A stretch of 64,000 bases of DNA, taken from NCBI RefSeq assembly GCF_964204645.1, contig NC_134030.1:15530447-15594446 (forward strand), read 5' to 3'. Shown in pieces: positions 46,889 through 58,400 of this stretch. The stretch comes from Tubulanus polymorphus. Taxonomy: Eukaryota; Nemertea; Palaeonemertea; Tubulaniformes; Tubulanidae. The translations under genes were made by a program, and so were the position numbers. The stretch's first letter is position 1, and each line of letters starts with the position of its first letter. The notes under the pieces were generated by a model. The model was not told the DNA's origin. It was given only the letters and a program-made list of their open reading frames with translations, and searched no databases.

Positions 46889-48380
46889 TAGCGTTAAGAA
46901 GAAGCCTAGATCCGAGAAACAAATTATATGGGCAAGAGAATTAGGTAAAAGATCTTCAGAATTAAAAAAAGCTAAGAAAAAGAAATTAACTGATATAAAT
47001 GAATCACAGACTTTATCTGATATTGATTCAAATAATAATCCATCTAATTCTTCTAATGCTGGAAGTAATTATAAATTATATATTACAATTGGATCAGTAA
47101 CAGTTATTATATTATCCGGCGTAATATATAAATCAAAATTCAAATCTGATGATAAAGATGATTCAAATGATAATAAACCTATTATACCAGAAAATAAGTC
47201 AAATCATAAAGTCATTGAAACTAAATCTAAATTATTATTAATGGATAAAAATAAGATGAAAAAAGAACAATATTTAAGAGAGTTATATTACAACCCAGAG
47301 AGTGAAGTATCATATTCTAACGTTTCAGAATTATGGAATAAAATTAAATCTGATAATGAAAATGGTGCCGTACGGCACCCACATGGTGATATAAAATATA
47401 GTGAATTAAGATTATGGTTACAAAATCAACCAACATATCAAATCCACAAGAAAATGGATAAAACTTATTTAACAAGGAAAGTTATGGTTTCATATATCGA
47501 TCAACAATGGCAAGCAGATTTAATTGATATGAAGAACTTAGAGGAATACAACAAAGGATATTTCTGGATACTGAATGTTATAGACATATTCAGTAGATAC
47601 GCATGGTCAATTCCAATCAAAAATAAAACTGGTATAGAATTGACAAATGCTTTTAAATCAATATTTAAAGAAGCTATTCCAGATAAGATACAATTTGATG
47701 GAGGTAAAGAATTTTATAACAAACATTTTAAAAAACTATTATCTGATAACGATGTAGATTATTTTTCAACACATTCAGATAAAAAAGCATCTATTATAGA
47801 AAGATTTAATAAAACATTGAAAACTAGAATGTGGAAATATTTTACTGCTAATGAAACATAGAAATATATCGATGAGTCTAAAAATATATTAGATGATTTA
47901 GTGAAAGGTTATAATAATTCTAAACATTCAAGTATTGGTATGAAACCTATACAAGCTAGAAAAGAAGATAATTCGGAAATAGTTTGGAATAATTTATATG
48001 GAGCGTTTGTTACACATGATTTCGGCGAACCTAAATTTAAAATTGGACAACACGTAAGAATATCTAAATATAGAAAAACATTTTATAAAGGTTATACCCC
48101 AAATTTTACTGAAGAAATATTCAAGATTAAAAAGATAATATTAACTAAACCTTTTGTTTATAAATTAGAAGATCTAAAAGATGAAGAAATATTAGGTTAT
48201 TTCTATGAACAAGAATTATCACTTGTACCAAATCCAGATGAAATAGAATACAAAATAGAAAAAGTATTGAAAACAAAAACTCTTAAAGGAAAAAAGTATT
48301 CTTTGGTGAAATATAAAGGATACGATGATAAATTTAATGAATGGATTTTATCTAGTAAAATTAAAAGAATAAATGAATAA
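46881..48380 (+). pseudogene. Retroviral-type DDE integrase with chromodomain, one premature stop
   Basis: The Polinton integrase inserts the element into host DNA. Residues 1-110 are a basic segment and one membrane-like helix (ITIGSVTVIILSGVIY), which in remnant B is a separate gene. The catalytic core follows, with the first Asp in WQADLIDM, the second in IQFDGGKEF and the Glu in KASIIERFNK. After an in-frame TAG at 47859-47861 the same frame continues with HSSIGMKPIQA, a C-terminal SH3-like part, and a chromodomain near the end (YSLVKYKGYDDKFNEW). Only one stop breaks it. The true integrase start may be an internal ATG near 47240. The ATPase start overlaps its end (ATGAATAA). The zinc-binding HHCC part is not clear. 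Confidence 0.9.
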
Positions 48381-48939
48381 AGATTTATTTATATTTGAAC
48401 CGCATAAAATGTTAGTTACTGGAGTAACAAACTGTGGTAAAACACATTTCATATTAGACTTGTTAGATACTATTTATAAGAATCATTTTGATAATATAAT
48501 ATTATTCTGCCCCACTTATGAAATGAATAAAACATATAATAGAGATATAGTTAAGATGAAAAAGTTTATTATATTAGATCCTAAAACAGTAAAAGAAAAT
48601 TTAGATAATTGTATAAAAATAGCAATTGATACTTATAAAGGATCAAATACATTATTCATTATAGATGATTGCGCTAATTTACATGATTCAAAAGTGAGAG
48701 AAAGTGAGTTATGTTATCTAGCTTTCTCTGGGAGACATTTTGGGATAACAACATGGGTTTTAAATCAAAAATATAATTCAATTGTTAAAGACTTTAGGGA
48801 GAATATAAGATTTCTAGTTTTATTTTATAACAAAGATAGAAAATGTATGCAACAATCATTGGAAGAAAATCAAATTATACCTACTGAGTTACATGATGTT
48901 CTAAAATCTAACCATAATGCATATTTATTACCGGTATAA
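48373..48939 (+). CDS. A32-like genome-packaging ATPase
   Basis: A 188-residue intact frame of the FtsK/HerA-superfamily ATPase that pumps DNA into capsids in Polintons and related viruses. Walker A is GVTNCGKTHF (about residues 17-26), Walker B is LFIIDDCA (about 95-102), and a sensor-like region follows (GITTWVLNQKYNS). The start overlaps the integrase stop by 8 bp. The product is slightly short for the family (usually 200-250) and its end runs 70 bp into the 3' end of the convergent capsid gene, so the last residues may have been altered by the same rearrangement that truncated the capsid gene. Confidence 0.9.
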   Translation: MNKDLFIFEPHKMLVTGVTNCGKTHFILDLLDTIYKNHFDNIILFCPTYEMNKTYNRDIVKMKKFIILDPKTVKENLDNCIKIAIDTYKGSNTLFIIDDCANLHDSKVRESELCYLAFSGRHFGITTWVLNQKYNSIVKDFRENIRFLVLFYNKDRKCMQQSLEENQIIPTELHDVLKSNHNAYLLPV

Positions 48940-49971
48940 TAATAAATTTGATTAATGTTACAATTTTCAGATGATTTTACTTTTTCATTCATAAAATGTT
49001 TTCTAATTTCTGGCCATTGATCAATCATTCTCATTCCTTGACAAAATATTTTATTTGCTATTCCTTCGATAGTTATTTCTACTTTTGTTATTTCAGGATT
49101 ATAATAATTATCAACATTTATTGCGCCATTAGTATATGTTGCAATGGTAAAAAATATTAATATGCCTTTAATAGATCTCCTTGGGAAGTTAATATTCTCA
49201 TTAATTATTTCATCATTTGCATTAATAGTTACGGTTTTAAATTTATCAATATAATCATATAATAATGAAAATCCTTGATTGTATTGAGTTTGAATTATAC
49301 TTGAAATATTTTCATCAGTTACTGTGTCATATTCTAAACATATATTCGATAATTTATAACCCATATCTTTAACAACGCTAGATATTACAATTTCATTTAC
49401 AGGAGCAAATGTTATTTCGAATATAACGTCTTCTTGAATTGCATATTTATATAAAGGCGCATCATTATTTATCAATTCAAAGTCTAATGGAATTTTATAT
49501 TTGCTTCCATAAATCTTTTTTATCAAATTATCTGCGGTACGAGTTACTATTGCGTCATTAGCTCCTGATCTTAATTTATTATGGTTTTCTGATTGGATTC
49601 CTTGAAATATCGTATTATTTCTATTTTCTTTAGTTAACCATTAATCTTTATAATGCATAAATAAATTATAATCATCTAATGAGAAAACTGTTTCTGGACC
49701 AATCTTTATAGTTAATTTTTTAATCAAATATCTCCCAACATTATCAACAACATAATTATTATTATTACCGATTACTTTTATATCGGCTGATAAATAAATA
49801 CTATTTGGAACATAAAAAAGTATTTTGTGTTAATCTAGGAATTCTAACATATAAAGTTTCATCGGGATTAATATTAGAAGGATTATGAGTAATTATATGA
49901 TGTGATCTTTCTGCTTTAATAGCATTAGATATTCTAGAAATCTTAGAAGGACTTATATAACTCCCACTCAT
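48870..49971 (-). pseudogene. Major capsid protein (Polinton double jelly-roll type), broken and truncated
   Basis: The best-preserved part (48870-49526) has the features of Polinton major capsid proteins: YGSKYKIPLDFEL, FEITFAPVNEI, YKLSNICLEYD, FPRRSIKGIL, NPEITKVEITIEG and ALWLDFRT. The N-terminal part starts at 49971 after the TTAAATAAATG motif and contains VRIPRL and, in other frames, the middle of the first jelly roll. Breaks: a frameshift near 49820, an in-frame stop near 49641, and loss of the C-terminus right after LDFRT, where family members normally continue for roughly 60-100 residues. The remaining 1.1 kb is shorter than a normal gene of about 1.4 kb or more. Confidence 0.85.
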
Positions 49972-49991
49972 TTATTTAACAAAAAAATTAA

Positions 49992-51464
49992 TTATTTATT
50001 TTTTATTATTTTTTCTTGATATCTTTTTGATATCATATTCACTAACCCAAAAAAAATAGCACTTACAACTGTAATTAAAAATAAAATAATATGTTCAGCA
50101 GCAAAGTTAATAATGTTTCCTGCAGATTTCAATATAAAACCAACAATTGATGCAATAATTCCTGGTAATGCTGCAGCAGATTTTTTAGATAGTTCCCATA
50201 AATATTTTGCTAATTTCTTTAAACCATCCTTAACTTTATCTTGTATATAATTATTGTCATTCGGGGGTTTATCTGGTTTATTGGGAGTAGGAGTGGATTT
50301 CAGTGAATTTGATATTGCTAAACCTATTGTTGTAAATACCATAGTTACAGCTGTTAGAATTGAAAGAATTGTTATTCCTTCTAATTTAAATAATAACTTT
50401 ATTCTATCTTTCAATGATATTTTAGAATTTGGTTTTAATAGATATCTTTTAAAAACATCTTTTAATCTTTTAAAATTATTACCAAATTCTTTTAATAATA
50501 TATCTCTTTCACCTTTCAGTACTTCTAAATTATCTTTTAAATTATTAATTTTTTTAATTTTAAATTATAAATTTTTTTAAACGCGATTCTTTTTGTCTAT
50601 GTTCCATTTCATCAATTACTTGACGATCAAGACCAGACTTTAATTGTTCTATTTCTTTATTTTTATCAGTTAATTCTTTTTCTAAATTGTTAATTTTAAT
50701 ATCTCTTATACTTTTATTATGTGCAATTTTATCAGCTTCATTTCTTATACTAATAATTTCTCTAATTGCTTCATCAGAAAATATATTTAAATCTTCTAAT
50801 TCTTGATCTGTTGCATCAAGTAATCCATTCGGTAAAAGTTTTTCAGTTTGAACTTCTCTTGAATTAGGTTTACTAGTTTTGGAATTAATAACTTCTTTAG
50901 GAATTTTTTTTGTCTTAAATTTTCATTAATTATCTTAAAAAATTTAGCATTTCTTTGTTTAAATTCTCTTCTATTATCAACTATCTCTTTTTCTGTAACA
51001 TCAGTTATAACATCATTAATGATTTTCTTAATTCTATCTGGTTTAAATAAATTAAAAGTTGATTGTGTTATTATTTTATCGTTACTTTTAAGATTTGAAA
51101 TCTTAAAATAATAGTCGCCTTTCAATTTCCAATAATAATCACCATTAAAATATTTCAAATCTTTTACTAAATAATTCATACCTTTATTTGTTATATTGAA
51201 ACCAGATCTTTTAAACATTGGTTTAAATTCATGAATAATTTCATTATATTTGTATTCTTTTTCTGTTATTTCTGGTACTTCATTTTCAATACTTATCTTT
51301 GAACGTGTTTTATCAATATATGGAGGTGTATTTAAATTAGAATTACGTCCTGGCTCATTACCGTCATTAAAACTTGTTTCATTAAAATCAGGTTGTTGTT
51401 CATCACTTATACCAGGTTCATCTAAAGGATCCAATGGAAAACCTTCTCCACCTTCTACATGCAT
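49992..51464 (-). pseudogene. Virion or membrane-associated Polinton protein with coiled coil, frameshifted
   Basis: Three successive frames add up to about 480 codons. The N-terminal part (51464-50935) is acidic and proline/glycine-rich (GGEGFPLDPLDEPG) followed by a lysine-rich fold (YFNGDYYWKLKGDYYFKI). The middle (about 50900-50570) is a long charged helix with heptad character. The C-terminal part (50414-49992) has hydrophobic helices (ITILSILTAVTMVFTTIG and HIILFLITVVSAIFFGLV) and a proline-rich linker. Frameshifts lie near 50930 and 50565. The start has TTAAATAAATG. I cannot match it to a known capsid component; a membrane-interacting internal virion protein is possible but unproven. 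Confidence 0.6.
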
Positions 51465-51484
51465 TTATTTAATAAAGAAATTAA

Positions 51485-52800
51485 AATTTAAAATATAATA
51501 TTCCTCCGATTACAATTCCTATACAAGTTAAAGCTAATTTAGCATTTTCATGGGATTTATTATCATCATTTAGTTTAATTATACCATGTTGAATAATATC
51601 AGTTCTAATATTTTCTGATGTATTGTAATCTTTTTATTTTAGAATCATTATTTAATTTGATATTATTAGTTTTAGTTTCTGTTGATTGAATATGTTTTAT
51701 ATTTTTTTCACCTTCCATTAATTTTGGAGCAGTGATAATCTTTTTATTTATATCATTCAATCCAAATGAATTATGTATTGTTGCAGTTTTAATTAGATTA
51801 TTGTAACCAATTATGTTTCCCATCTTTAATACTAAATCATTAGAAATAATTAATAGATTAGGGCCTATACAATAATTTAATCTAATATGTGATTCATCTA
51901 AATAGTTTTGATATCTTACAATGTTTTCTGGAATCGATCTATTTTTATCATTATGAATTGAATCTTCAAATAATACTTTAAATTGTTTCTGCGCATCAAA
52001 TGAAGTGTTATCATTTCCAACTATTGGGGATCTTGTTTCAACTTGTGCACCTAGAATACATATCAAATAAGTTCTAATAGATTGATTTATTCTTTGTATA
52101 CCAGCTTTAGTAAAACCTTCACTATTTTCTAAAATGAAATTAACCCAACCATTATTGTTTTGTTGTTGTATATTATTATAATATTTTGGTAATTCATTCC
52201 AATTTAGTGTTCTTATATCTGAATTTTTTCCAAATTCTTTAGTATATAATATTCCTAATCCACCCATTGTTCCAATTTTTGCTCTAAAATCTTTATTTAA
52301 AATTAATATCAAATTCATTACATATTTTATAAAACTTAGAAAAATTAATATTATTATTCAATTCTTTAAAATATTTTGAACCTGGTAAATGACATTCTAA
52401 TTCATCTAATATTAATTGTATTTGAAAATAAGTATGAAATCTAAAAAGTGATAACATCAATGGTAAACTTGGTTTGTTTAAATGATCATTCCAACTTATT
52501 CCACAACCTGTTGTTGCGCAATAAACAGCAAAATTTAATTGGTTCTGCCAATACTTCATATTAGATTTTAATAACCATTGTTTTGCCTCATTTAAATTTT
52601 TGAAATTAATTGTATACACATGAAATATATTTTCCACCTTTACATGGAAAATTATTACTTTCAGTAACATAAATATATAAATCAATTAATGAATTTAAAA
52701 CTTCATTTCTATATGTAATATCTTTATTAAAATCTATTGCGGGAATATTATATTTAATTGATTTATTATATTGGAAAGCTTTTGGAAAACTATCTGCCAT
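51485..52800 (-). pseudogene. Conserved Polinton protein with TTGCGIS motif, frameshifted
   Basis: The frames carry SFPKAFQYNKS and DLYIYVTESNN (52800-52610). Then comes a block FAVYCATTGCGISWNDHL followed by LSLFRFHTYFQI and LPGSKYF (52600-52310). Next are GGLGILYTKEF, FTKAGIQRINQSIRTYLICI and ILGAQVETRSPIVG (52310-51610), and a final hydrophobic helix in another frame (CIGIVIGGILYF, to 51485). Proteins with the TTGCG(V/I)S block and the GAQVxxRSxIVG block recur in Polintons of many invertebrates. I cannot say with confidence which virion or accessory role they have. Frameshifts lie near 52625, 52308 and 51620. The start follows an ATATAAATG sequence. Confidence 0.65.
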
Positions 52801-52814
52801 TTATATAATTAAAA

Positions 52815-53251
52815 AATTAATAATTTATTAATTCTTTTAATAATTTATCTTGTTCTTCAACTGTTATATGGCCATTTAGACTTATTATATAATCTAGTGT
52901 GTTCTTTAATTTATTAATTTCTTTTATATTAGTTTTAATTTTTTCTTTATCACTTTTTATATTTAATTTTGAACTTATACCAGTTTAAATACTTGAACTT
53001 AATCCTAATACACCAATTGATATAGCTAAAGGTGTTAATGGACTGAATATTGCTAGAAATGTTATTACAGAACTAATTGTAACCGAACCACTTATAATCA
53101 AATAATATATAATTTTACTTTTTAAATATTTTTTCTTTTTTATCTTTAAGTCACTTTCAAATTCTAATATTTGTTTTTCTAAATATGTTTTTAATTTAGT
53201 TTTATTTATATCATGAGGAATAATATCAATATTATCAACTTTATCTTCCAT
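52815..53251 (-). pseudogene. Small membrane protein with in-frame stop
   Basis: 88 codons with a charged helix (LEKQILEFESDLKIKKKK) and two adjacent membrane segments (IIYYLIISGSVTISSVITFL, then LTPLAISIGVLGLSSS). A TAA at 52985-52987 follows, after which the same frame continues for about 57 codons as a lysine-rich coiled-coil tail. Either the stop is a mutation or the short form is the product. Function unknown. Confidence 0.5.
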
Positions 53252-53282
53252 ATATTTAGAAAAAAATTACTAATTAGTAAAT

Positions 53283-53663
53283 TTATATGCTACAAATATA
53301 ACAATAACAGTTCTGTTGTTCTTTACTTTGGGTATAATAATCTGATAATTTAGGTTTGTATAGATGTAATTTTTCTTTATTTGTTACTGCGTTATATAAA
53401 CTCATTGCATCATCAACTGATTGAAAATCTCTATGTGAAATCTTCTGATCATATAATTCCTTGTTAATATAATCCATATAGTTTTGTCTCTTTTCTCTAT
53501 ATTCTTCTGCTGCTTTATTGTATTTCTCTAATGCTAAGTGATGTCTTTTTTGTTCTGTTAATGATCCATTTTTATCAATATGTTTAAATAAATAACCACC
53601 ACCAGTAAATGCTAAATCGTTAACAATTTCCGATCCTATAATAGTTATAATTGCAGAAGCCAT
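53283..53663 (-). CDS. Conserved small Polinton protein of unknown function
   Basis: An intact 126-residue frame. A short hydrophobic N-terminus (ASAIITIIGSEIVNDLAFTG) is followed by a basic amphipathic helix (KRHHLALEKYNKAAEEYREK), then RDFQSVDDAMSLYNAVT, and a C-terminal PKLSDYYTQS. To my knowledge, small proteins with the order hydrophobic start, H-LA-EK helix, FQ-VD-AM and LSDYYTPS accompany Polintons in cnidarians and other invertebrates; no function is established. The start follows TAAATAAATG, and the gene lies 24 bp downstream of the 53688-53909 gene in a minus-strand run. Confidence 0.75.
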   Translation of the reverse strand: MASAIITIIGSEIVNDLAFTGGGYLFKHIDKNGSLTEQKRHHLALEKYNKAAEEYREKRQNYMDYINKELYDQKISHRDFQSVDDAMSLYNAVTNKEKLHLYKPKLSDYYTQSKEQQNCYCYICSI

Positions 53664-53687
53664 TTATTTACTAAAATAATTACGCAT

Positions 53688-53909
53688 TTATATGGGAGGA
53701 ATATATTTTTGTTTTTCTAAATAATCAATAGTTAAATTAGATAAACTAACTGCTAATGTTAATTTTAAAATATCATTTATATCAAATCTATCAACATTAA
53801 CACTTCCCATTTTAAATACTTTTTTTAATACCATTGAATAACCAACGGTTCCAACTGATAGTAATTCTCCATTATATAATCCAGTTATTATCCACTTATT
53901 ATCACTCAT
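53688..53909 (-). CDS. Small Polinton membrane protein
   Basis: An intact 73-residue frame: MSDNKWIITGLYNGELLSVG, a hydrophobic region over about residues 16-30, and a second around LKLTLAVSLSNLTIDYL. It is similar in size and layout to small open frames next to the previous gene in other Polintons. Its ATG follows directly on the stop of the upstream gene (TAAATG), with the shared AAATAAATG sequence serving both. Function unknown. Confidence 0.65.
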   Translation of the reverse strand: MSDNKWIITGLYNGELLSVGTVGYSMVLKKVFKMGSVNVDRFDINDILKLTLAVSLSNLTIDYLEKQKYIPPI

Positions 53910-54248
53910 TTATTTATCAAAAAAATTACTATCATCAAAATATTTAGTTAACTTATTTATGATTAATTCAACATTTATTTCATTACTAGTTTCATTTGTA
54001 TATATTTCAATTATTATTTTTTTAATGTCATCGATGATAAAATCTTCATGTAATTCATAAAATCTTAAAGATTCTCTAATTAAATTAGTAATCTTTTCTA
54101 CATTTAAAGTTTCTTTATCTATTGTTGTTTCATTAGAAAATGTAATATTTTTGATATGTGTAATTACATCATTAATGTTAAATTTCATTTCTTTCTCACG
54201 TTTAAAATCAAATCCAAAACATATACTCGGTCCAACAGTTATATTCAT
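53910..54248 (-). CDS. Uncharacterised Polinton protein
   Basis: An intact 112-residue, acidic, mainly helical product (INDVITHIKNITFSNET, LRFYELHEDFIIDDIKKI). No recognised family. The protein at 61053-61427 in Polinton D is similar in size, charge and helical pattern (KYIFKQILRYYVDN), and could be a distant counterpart; I cannot show homology. The stop abuts the next start. Confidence 0.55.
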   Translation of the reverse strand: MNITVGPSICFGFDFKREKEMKFNINDVITHIKNITFSNETTIDKETLNVEKITNLIRESLRFYELHEDFIIDDIKKIIIEIYTNETSNEINVELIINKLTKYFDDSNFFDK

Positions 54249-54321
54249 TTATATAGTGAAAAAAATTACTCTTTTCATCTTATAACTAATTCATATATTA
54301 CAGGAAAGTTATTCAAATAAA

Positions 54322-55017
54322 TTAAATAACCATTATGATTTCTAATTTCAAATTATTGAAATGTGGAATACAAGGATTAAAATCACATTCAGCTAAATTA
54401 TAATTTATTTGCGTTCCAAATTGTTTAACATTCTTCAATGGTAAAATGTTAAGTAAACCAGAATTACAAGTTATATCTTTAGTTGCTTCAAATGTTTTTG
54501 GAGGATCGATTAAATTGCAATAAATATAAAAATGTGTAAAAGGTATTATATTTGAATTACCGTCTACGTTTCCTGTAACAGTTTGTGGTTTAATTCCTAA
54601 CAGTTTAGCTAAAGGTTTCCTTACCATAAATGCATGTTTGCTTTCATCACCTAACTCTATTTTAATCTTATCAGAACTATCACTTTTTATAAATCTAATT
54701 GAAAATTTATCTTCACTTTCAAGTTTTAATCGTGCTTTCCGATTAATTTCTTGGGCTAATGTTTCTAAATTATATAACCCTGGTTTTAAAAAGAGATGAA
54801 ACCATTTATCTACATTTCTAATATGAATTAAAAAGACTTTATGTTCGAGAGTTTTATCCGATATATTATAAAAAGAATTACATAAACTTATATTAACTAA
54901 TTTTAAATCTACACAATTCTTAAATTCTCTATCTAATTGTACTAGTAAATTATGAGATTTATAATTTGTAAGTCTTCTTGAATCAACAAATATTCTGTAT
55001 TCTTTTAATTCTACCAT
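54322..55017 (-). CDS. Probable penton (minor capsid) protein
   Basis: An intact 231-residue frame beginning MVELKEYRIFVDSRRLTNYK. It is beta-rich with LVQLDREFKNCVDLKLVNIS, SFYNIS, a central FLKPGLYNLETLAQEIN, then KPLAKLLGI, THFYIYCNLID and a C-terminal FNPCIPHFNNLKLEI. Length and order (N-terminal strand pair, YNI motif, G-x-Y-xx-x-LxxxIN helix, 'xxFYIYCxLID') agree with the single jelly-roll penton proteins of Polintons. The start has TAAAATAAATG. It is the largest intact virion gene here. A related non-capsid role cannot be excluded. Confidence 0.65.
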   Translation of the reverse strand: MVELKEYRIFVDSRRLTNYKSHNLLVQLDREFKNCVDLKLVNISLCNSFYNISDKTLEHKVFLIHIRNVDKWFHLFLKPGLYNLETLAQEINRKARLKLESEDKFSIRFIKSDSSDKIKIELGDESKHAFMVRKPLAKLLGIKPQTVTGNVDGNSNIIPFTHFYIYCNLIDPPKTFEATKDITCNSGLLNILPLKNVKQFGTQINYNLAECDFNPCIPHFNNLKLEIIMVI

Positions 55018-55034
55018 TTATTTTACATATTTTC

Positions 55035-55388
55035 TTATTCGAAATCTATTTCATGGTGCCCTTTTTCATTCTTACCTTTGTATACGAAATAGAAATCACC
55101 AGAACATAATTCTTCTAGATCTTCACTTGATAATCTATGAAATCTATCGGGTAAATATGTTCTGAATTTATATGTATTTCCTTTTAATCCTTCATATTCT
55201 AAGTGTATAACTAATTTATCTCCATATTTGTTAGTAACTCTATCAATATTTGTAATTAGATATTTCTTGTGGATTATTAATTCTTTTAACTTCTTAAATT
55301 TATAATCTACTGATTTGACATTTGAAGTATATTTTATTCTATCTAGAAATGATTTGTTGTTCTCACTGTGTGTTTGTTTACTCTCCAT
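55035..55388 (-). CDS. Small Polinton protein, possibly OB-fold
   Basis: An intact 117-residue frame: a polar N-terminus, then LIIHKKYLITNIDRVTNKYGDKLVIHLEYEG, FRTYLPDRFHRLSSEDLEEL, and FYFVYKGKNEKGHHEIDF. This alternating beta pattern, starting with 'kkY.it.i..v.tkyG.k.vv.l' and followed by 'f.vfLP.Rf', is common to small proteins in many Polintons. It resembles an OB-like nucleic-acid-binding fold, which is inference. A broken copy lies in remnant B (21105-21344). It is located between the polymerase and the probable penton gene. Confidence 0.65.
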   Translation of the reverse strand: MESKQTHSENNKSFLDRIKYTSNVKSVDYKFKKLKELIIHKKYLITNIDRVTNKYGDKLVIHLEYEGLKGNTYKFRTYLPDRFHRLSSEDLEELCSGDFYFVYKGKNEKGHHEIDFE

Positions 55389-55417
55389 TTATAATACATA
55401 TTTTTATTAAAATTTGA

Positions 55418-58400
55418 TTAACACGTTAGAATTCTTTTCATTATCTCGTTCTCTTTTGTTTCTTCTCTTTTAAATTTTAAGTATTCATCTAAATTACATC
55501 CATAAGCAACTGTATGAATTCCATCATCTAAAATATATCTTTTATCATCAAATGGGTTTAGACTTATCTTTTCAATTTCTTCAATAAACATTTCATGATC
55601 TTCAGATCTTAAACATCTCATTTTATGTTTTCTAACTTCTTCATTGAATATACAATTGATGTAATCTTTGAAATGAATATTCTTTTCTACCACATTTTTG
55701 GTTTTTCCTTTTAACTTTTTAGCTTCATGTTCTTTAGTTTTATATGAATACATTTTAGATCTAATACCAATGAATTCAATCATTTCTTCGCCACCTAATT
55801 CATCTTTGAATTTACCGGGAACTTTTTTATTATCATTGCTAAAAAATTCATGATCTTTAGGATAGTTACTAAAATCAAAATGATGTTTTAATGTTTTTAA
55901 ATCATCTGTTATGTTATCAGTTTTTATCTTTAATATGTAACTGTCAGTATCAAAATATAATATTTCTATATGTTTTTCTCCAAAAAGTAGTTGTAATATA
56001 TTATAATAGAATTCATACATTAGTAATTTTGATAATTCTAAAACTGATGCGCCAACATAGATTGGTTTATTAAATTTCATTGATGTTCTTCTCATTTTAA
56101 CTGCAGCTAAATTTTCATCAAATATCCTGTTACCTATAAATTTAGGATATGATTGTAAATGTCTAATTCTTTTACCATTACTAACTAACTCAATATCATT
56201 TCTATTTCTAATATTTTCACAAGTCTTACCATAGAATGCATTGTTCATTAACTTGAAGAAATCTTTTTCGAAATCAGTTTTAGCTTCAGTTCTCTGTTTG
56301 GTGTTAAAATCTATATATTTTTCTAACCATTTAGATTGACTAAATGAAATATATCTATGTACTTTTTTTAGAACCATTCCTTGATTCAAATAAAACTTTA
56401 ACATTCTATAATGTACTACATAATTATATTTATCTTTTTGAGTTACCATTAACTTTTCTGTATGAATATGATTTTCGGGTTTAATTCTTTTTTGGTAATT
56501 TGATAATTCTTCATGAGTTACAGTTTTATGTTCGGGACAGTATGCTAGATTTCTAGATTTAAATTTTTTATCTTCAGGATATTCTAAATCTACAACAAAG
56601 AAGTAACCAGTATCTGAATCATCTGCAATATCTAGAATTCTTTTCTTCCAATCAAATTTATCATTATTTTCATTCTGTAAAACTTCAGTTAATTCAAATA
56701 CTCCATAAGGTTGTGGTTCCATCATTGCCCAACCATACAAATTATTTGCATCTATATATAATAACTTATATCCAGGGTTATCATTTACATTGAAATATCT
56801 ATCCCCTAATACACCTGAAACACCTCCTCTTATAGATTTTTCAAATAATAGTAATTGATCTATATTTGTTAACAAATCCATTTTTATATCCGTAAATTTT
56901 AATCCACAATCCCATGTTAAACCTGGTGATGAATAACAATGACATGGATCAATATTAAAATATTTTAGGTTAACATCTCTAAACCTTTCGAATATATCGG
57001 TTAATAATAATACATCTGATTTTAGAAATCTACTTATTGTCCATGATTTGTTATTTTAAAATGATTCCAAATGTTCAATGTTCTGTTATAGACTTCATCT
57101 TTAACATATTCATTTTTTAATTCATCATAGAATTGTTCTTTTAATAATTCAGTTATGTTAAAATCATTATGATTTTTATAGAAAGAATATGGAATTGCTC
57201 CTTTATATCTCATTAATTGGAAATCATCATTATTTGGGTAGTGTTGTTTTAATATTTTCAATTCATCATCAACTAATGATTTTGATAAGTTATCTAATGA
57301 ACTATTTAAAAATCTATATGAATCTATAAATCTTAGACAACCAAATTGGAATGATATATAATTCTCAGATGTTTTAGCTAACATTCTAAATTTATAAGTT
57401 GGTATTTTATCTTTTGATCTATTTGAATTTAATCTTTCTATTTCGTTATTAATTTCTTCTATTTTATGGCATAACTGTTTGATGAATAAATGTGCATCAT
57501 ATCCTGATAGATTATGAAATATAACTGGTACAAAATTAATTTTCTTAGCTTGTAAGTTACAATTCTCATGTGCAGCGCCTCTAAACTTTCCGTTCAAATG
57601 ATCATGGTCTCTTACTTTTTTATCTTTATAATTAAATATCTTTTCACAATAATAACATTTATCTGCAAACGCAAATGCTTCTTTATCTTCTTCTGTCATT
57701 ATAATTTCTATATTTGTATTCAATAATTTACTAAATCTTATTTCATATTCAATTAATAAGTCACAAAAATGATTGATAACATTTTCAATTCTGTAATTAT
57801 AATATTCACTTTCAATTAGTTCTGGATAATCAGATTTAATATATAACCCGAAAGCAGCAGCTGATTGATGAATCTTTTTAATAGTATTTGTTTTTGGTGG
57901 TTCATCTGAAAAATCATTTTCATTAGAATTTAATTTCTTTCTTTTATAATATATTTCTTTTCTATCTTGATCAGTTAGTTCTTTATTTAATGATTCAAAA
58001 TCTCCATATATAACAAATGGATCTTCATTTTTGTAATCATATTTTTTGAATTCTAATATTTTATCTTTTTCATTTGGTAAAACTAATTTACAATAATCAT
58101 GATTTTCACATAATTGTTTATGATTCAATAATGTACTTTCATTACTGAATCTATGTAAACATTTTCTACAAAGATATATTTTATTATGGTGATCACTTTC
58201 CGTTCTAAAGAATAAATCTATTTGTTTAATCCACATATAATGATTCTCATAATATAATATATCTATAACATCATTTGAATCATAATCTTTTGATAGATAT
58301 AAAGGTTCTAATGTATAATGTTTTATATTGTTACCTTTTGTATTTGGTAATTTGATTAAATCAAATACGTTTATTCTTAAATTATTATCTCTTTCTATTT

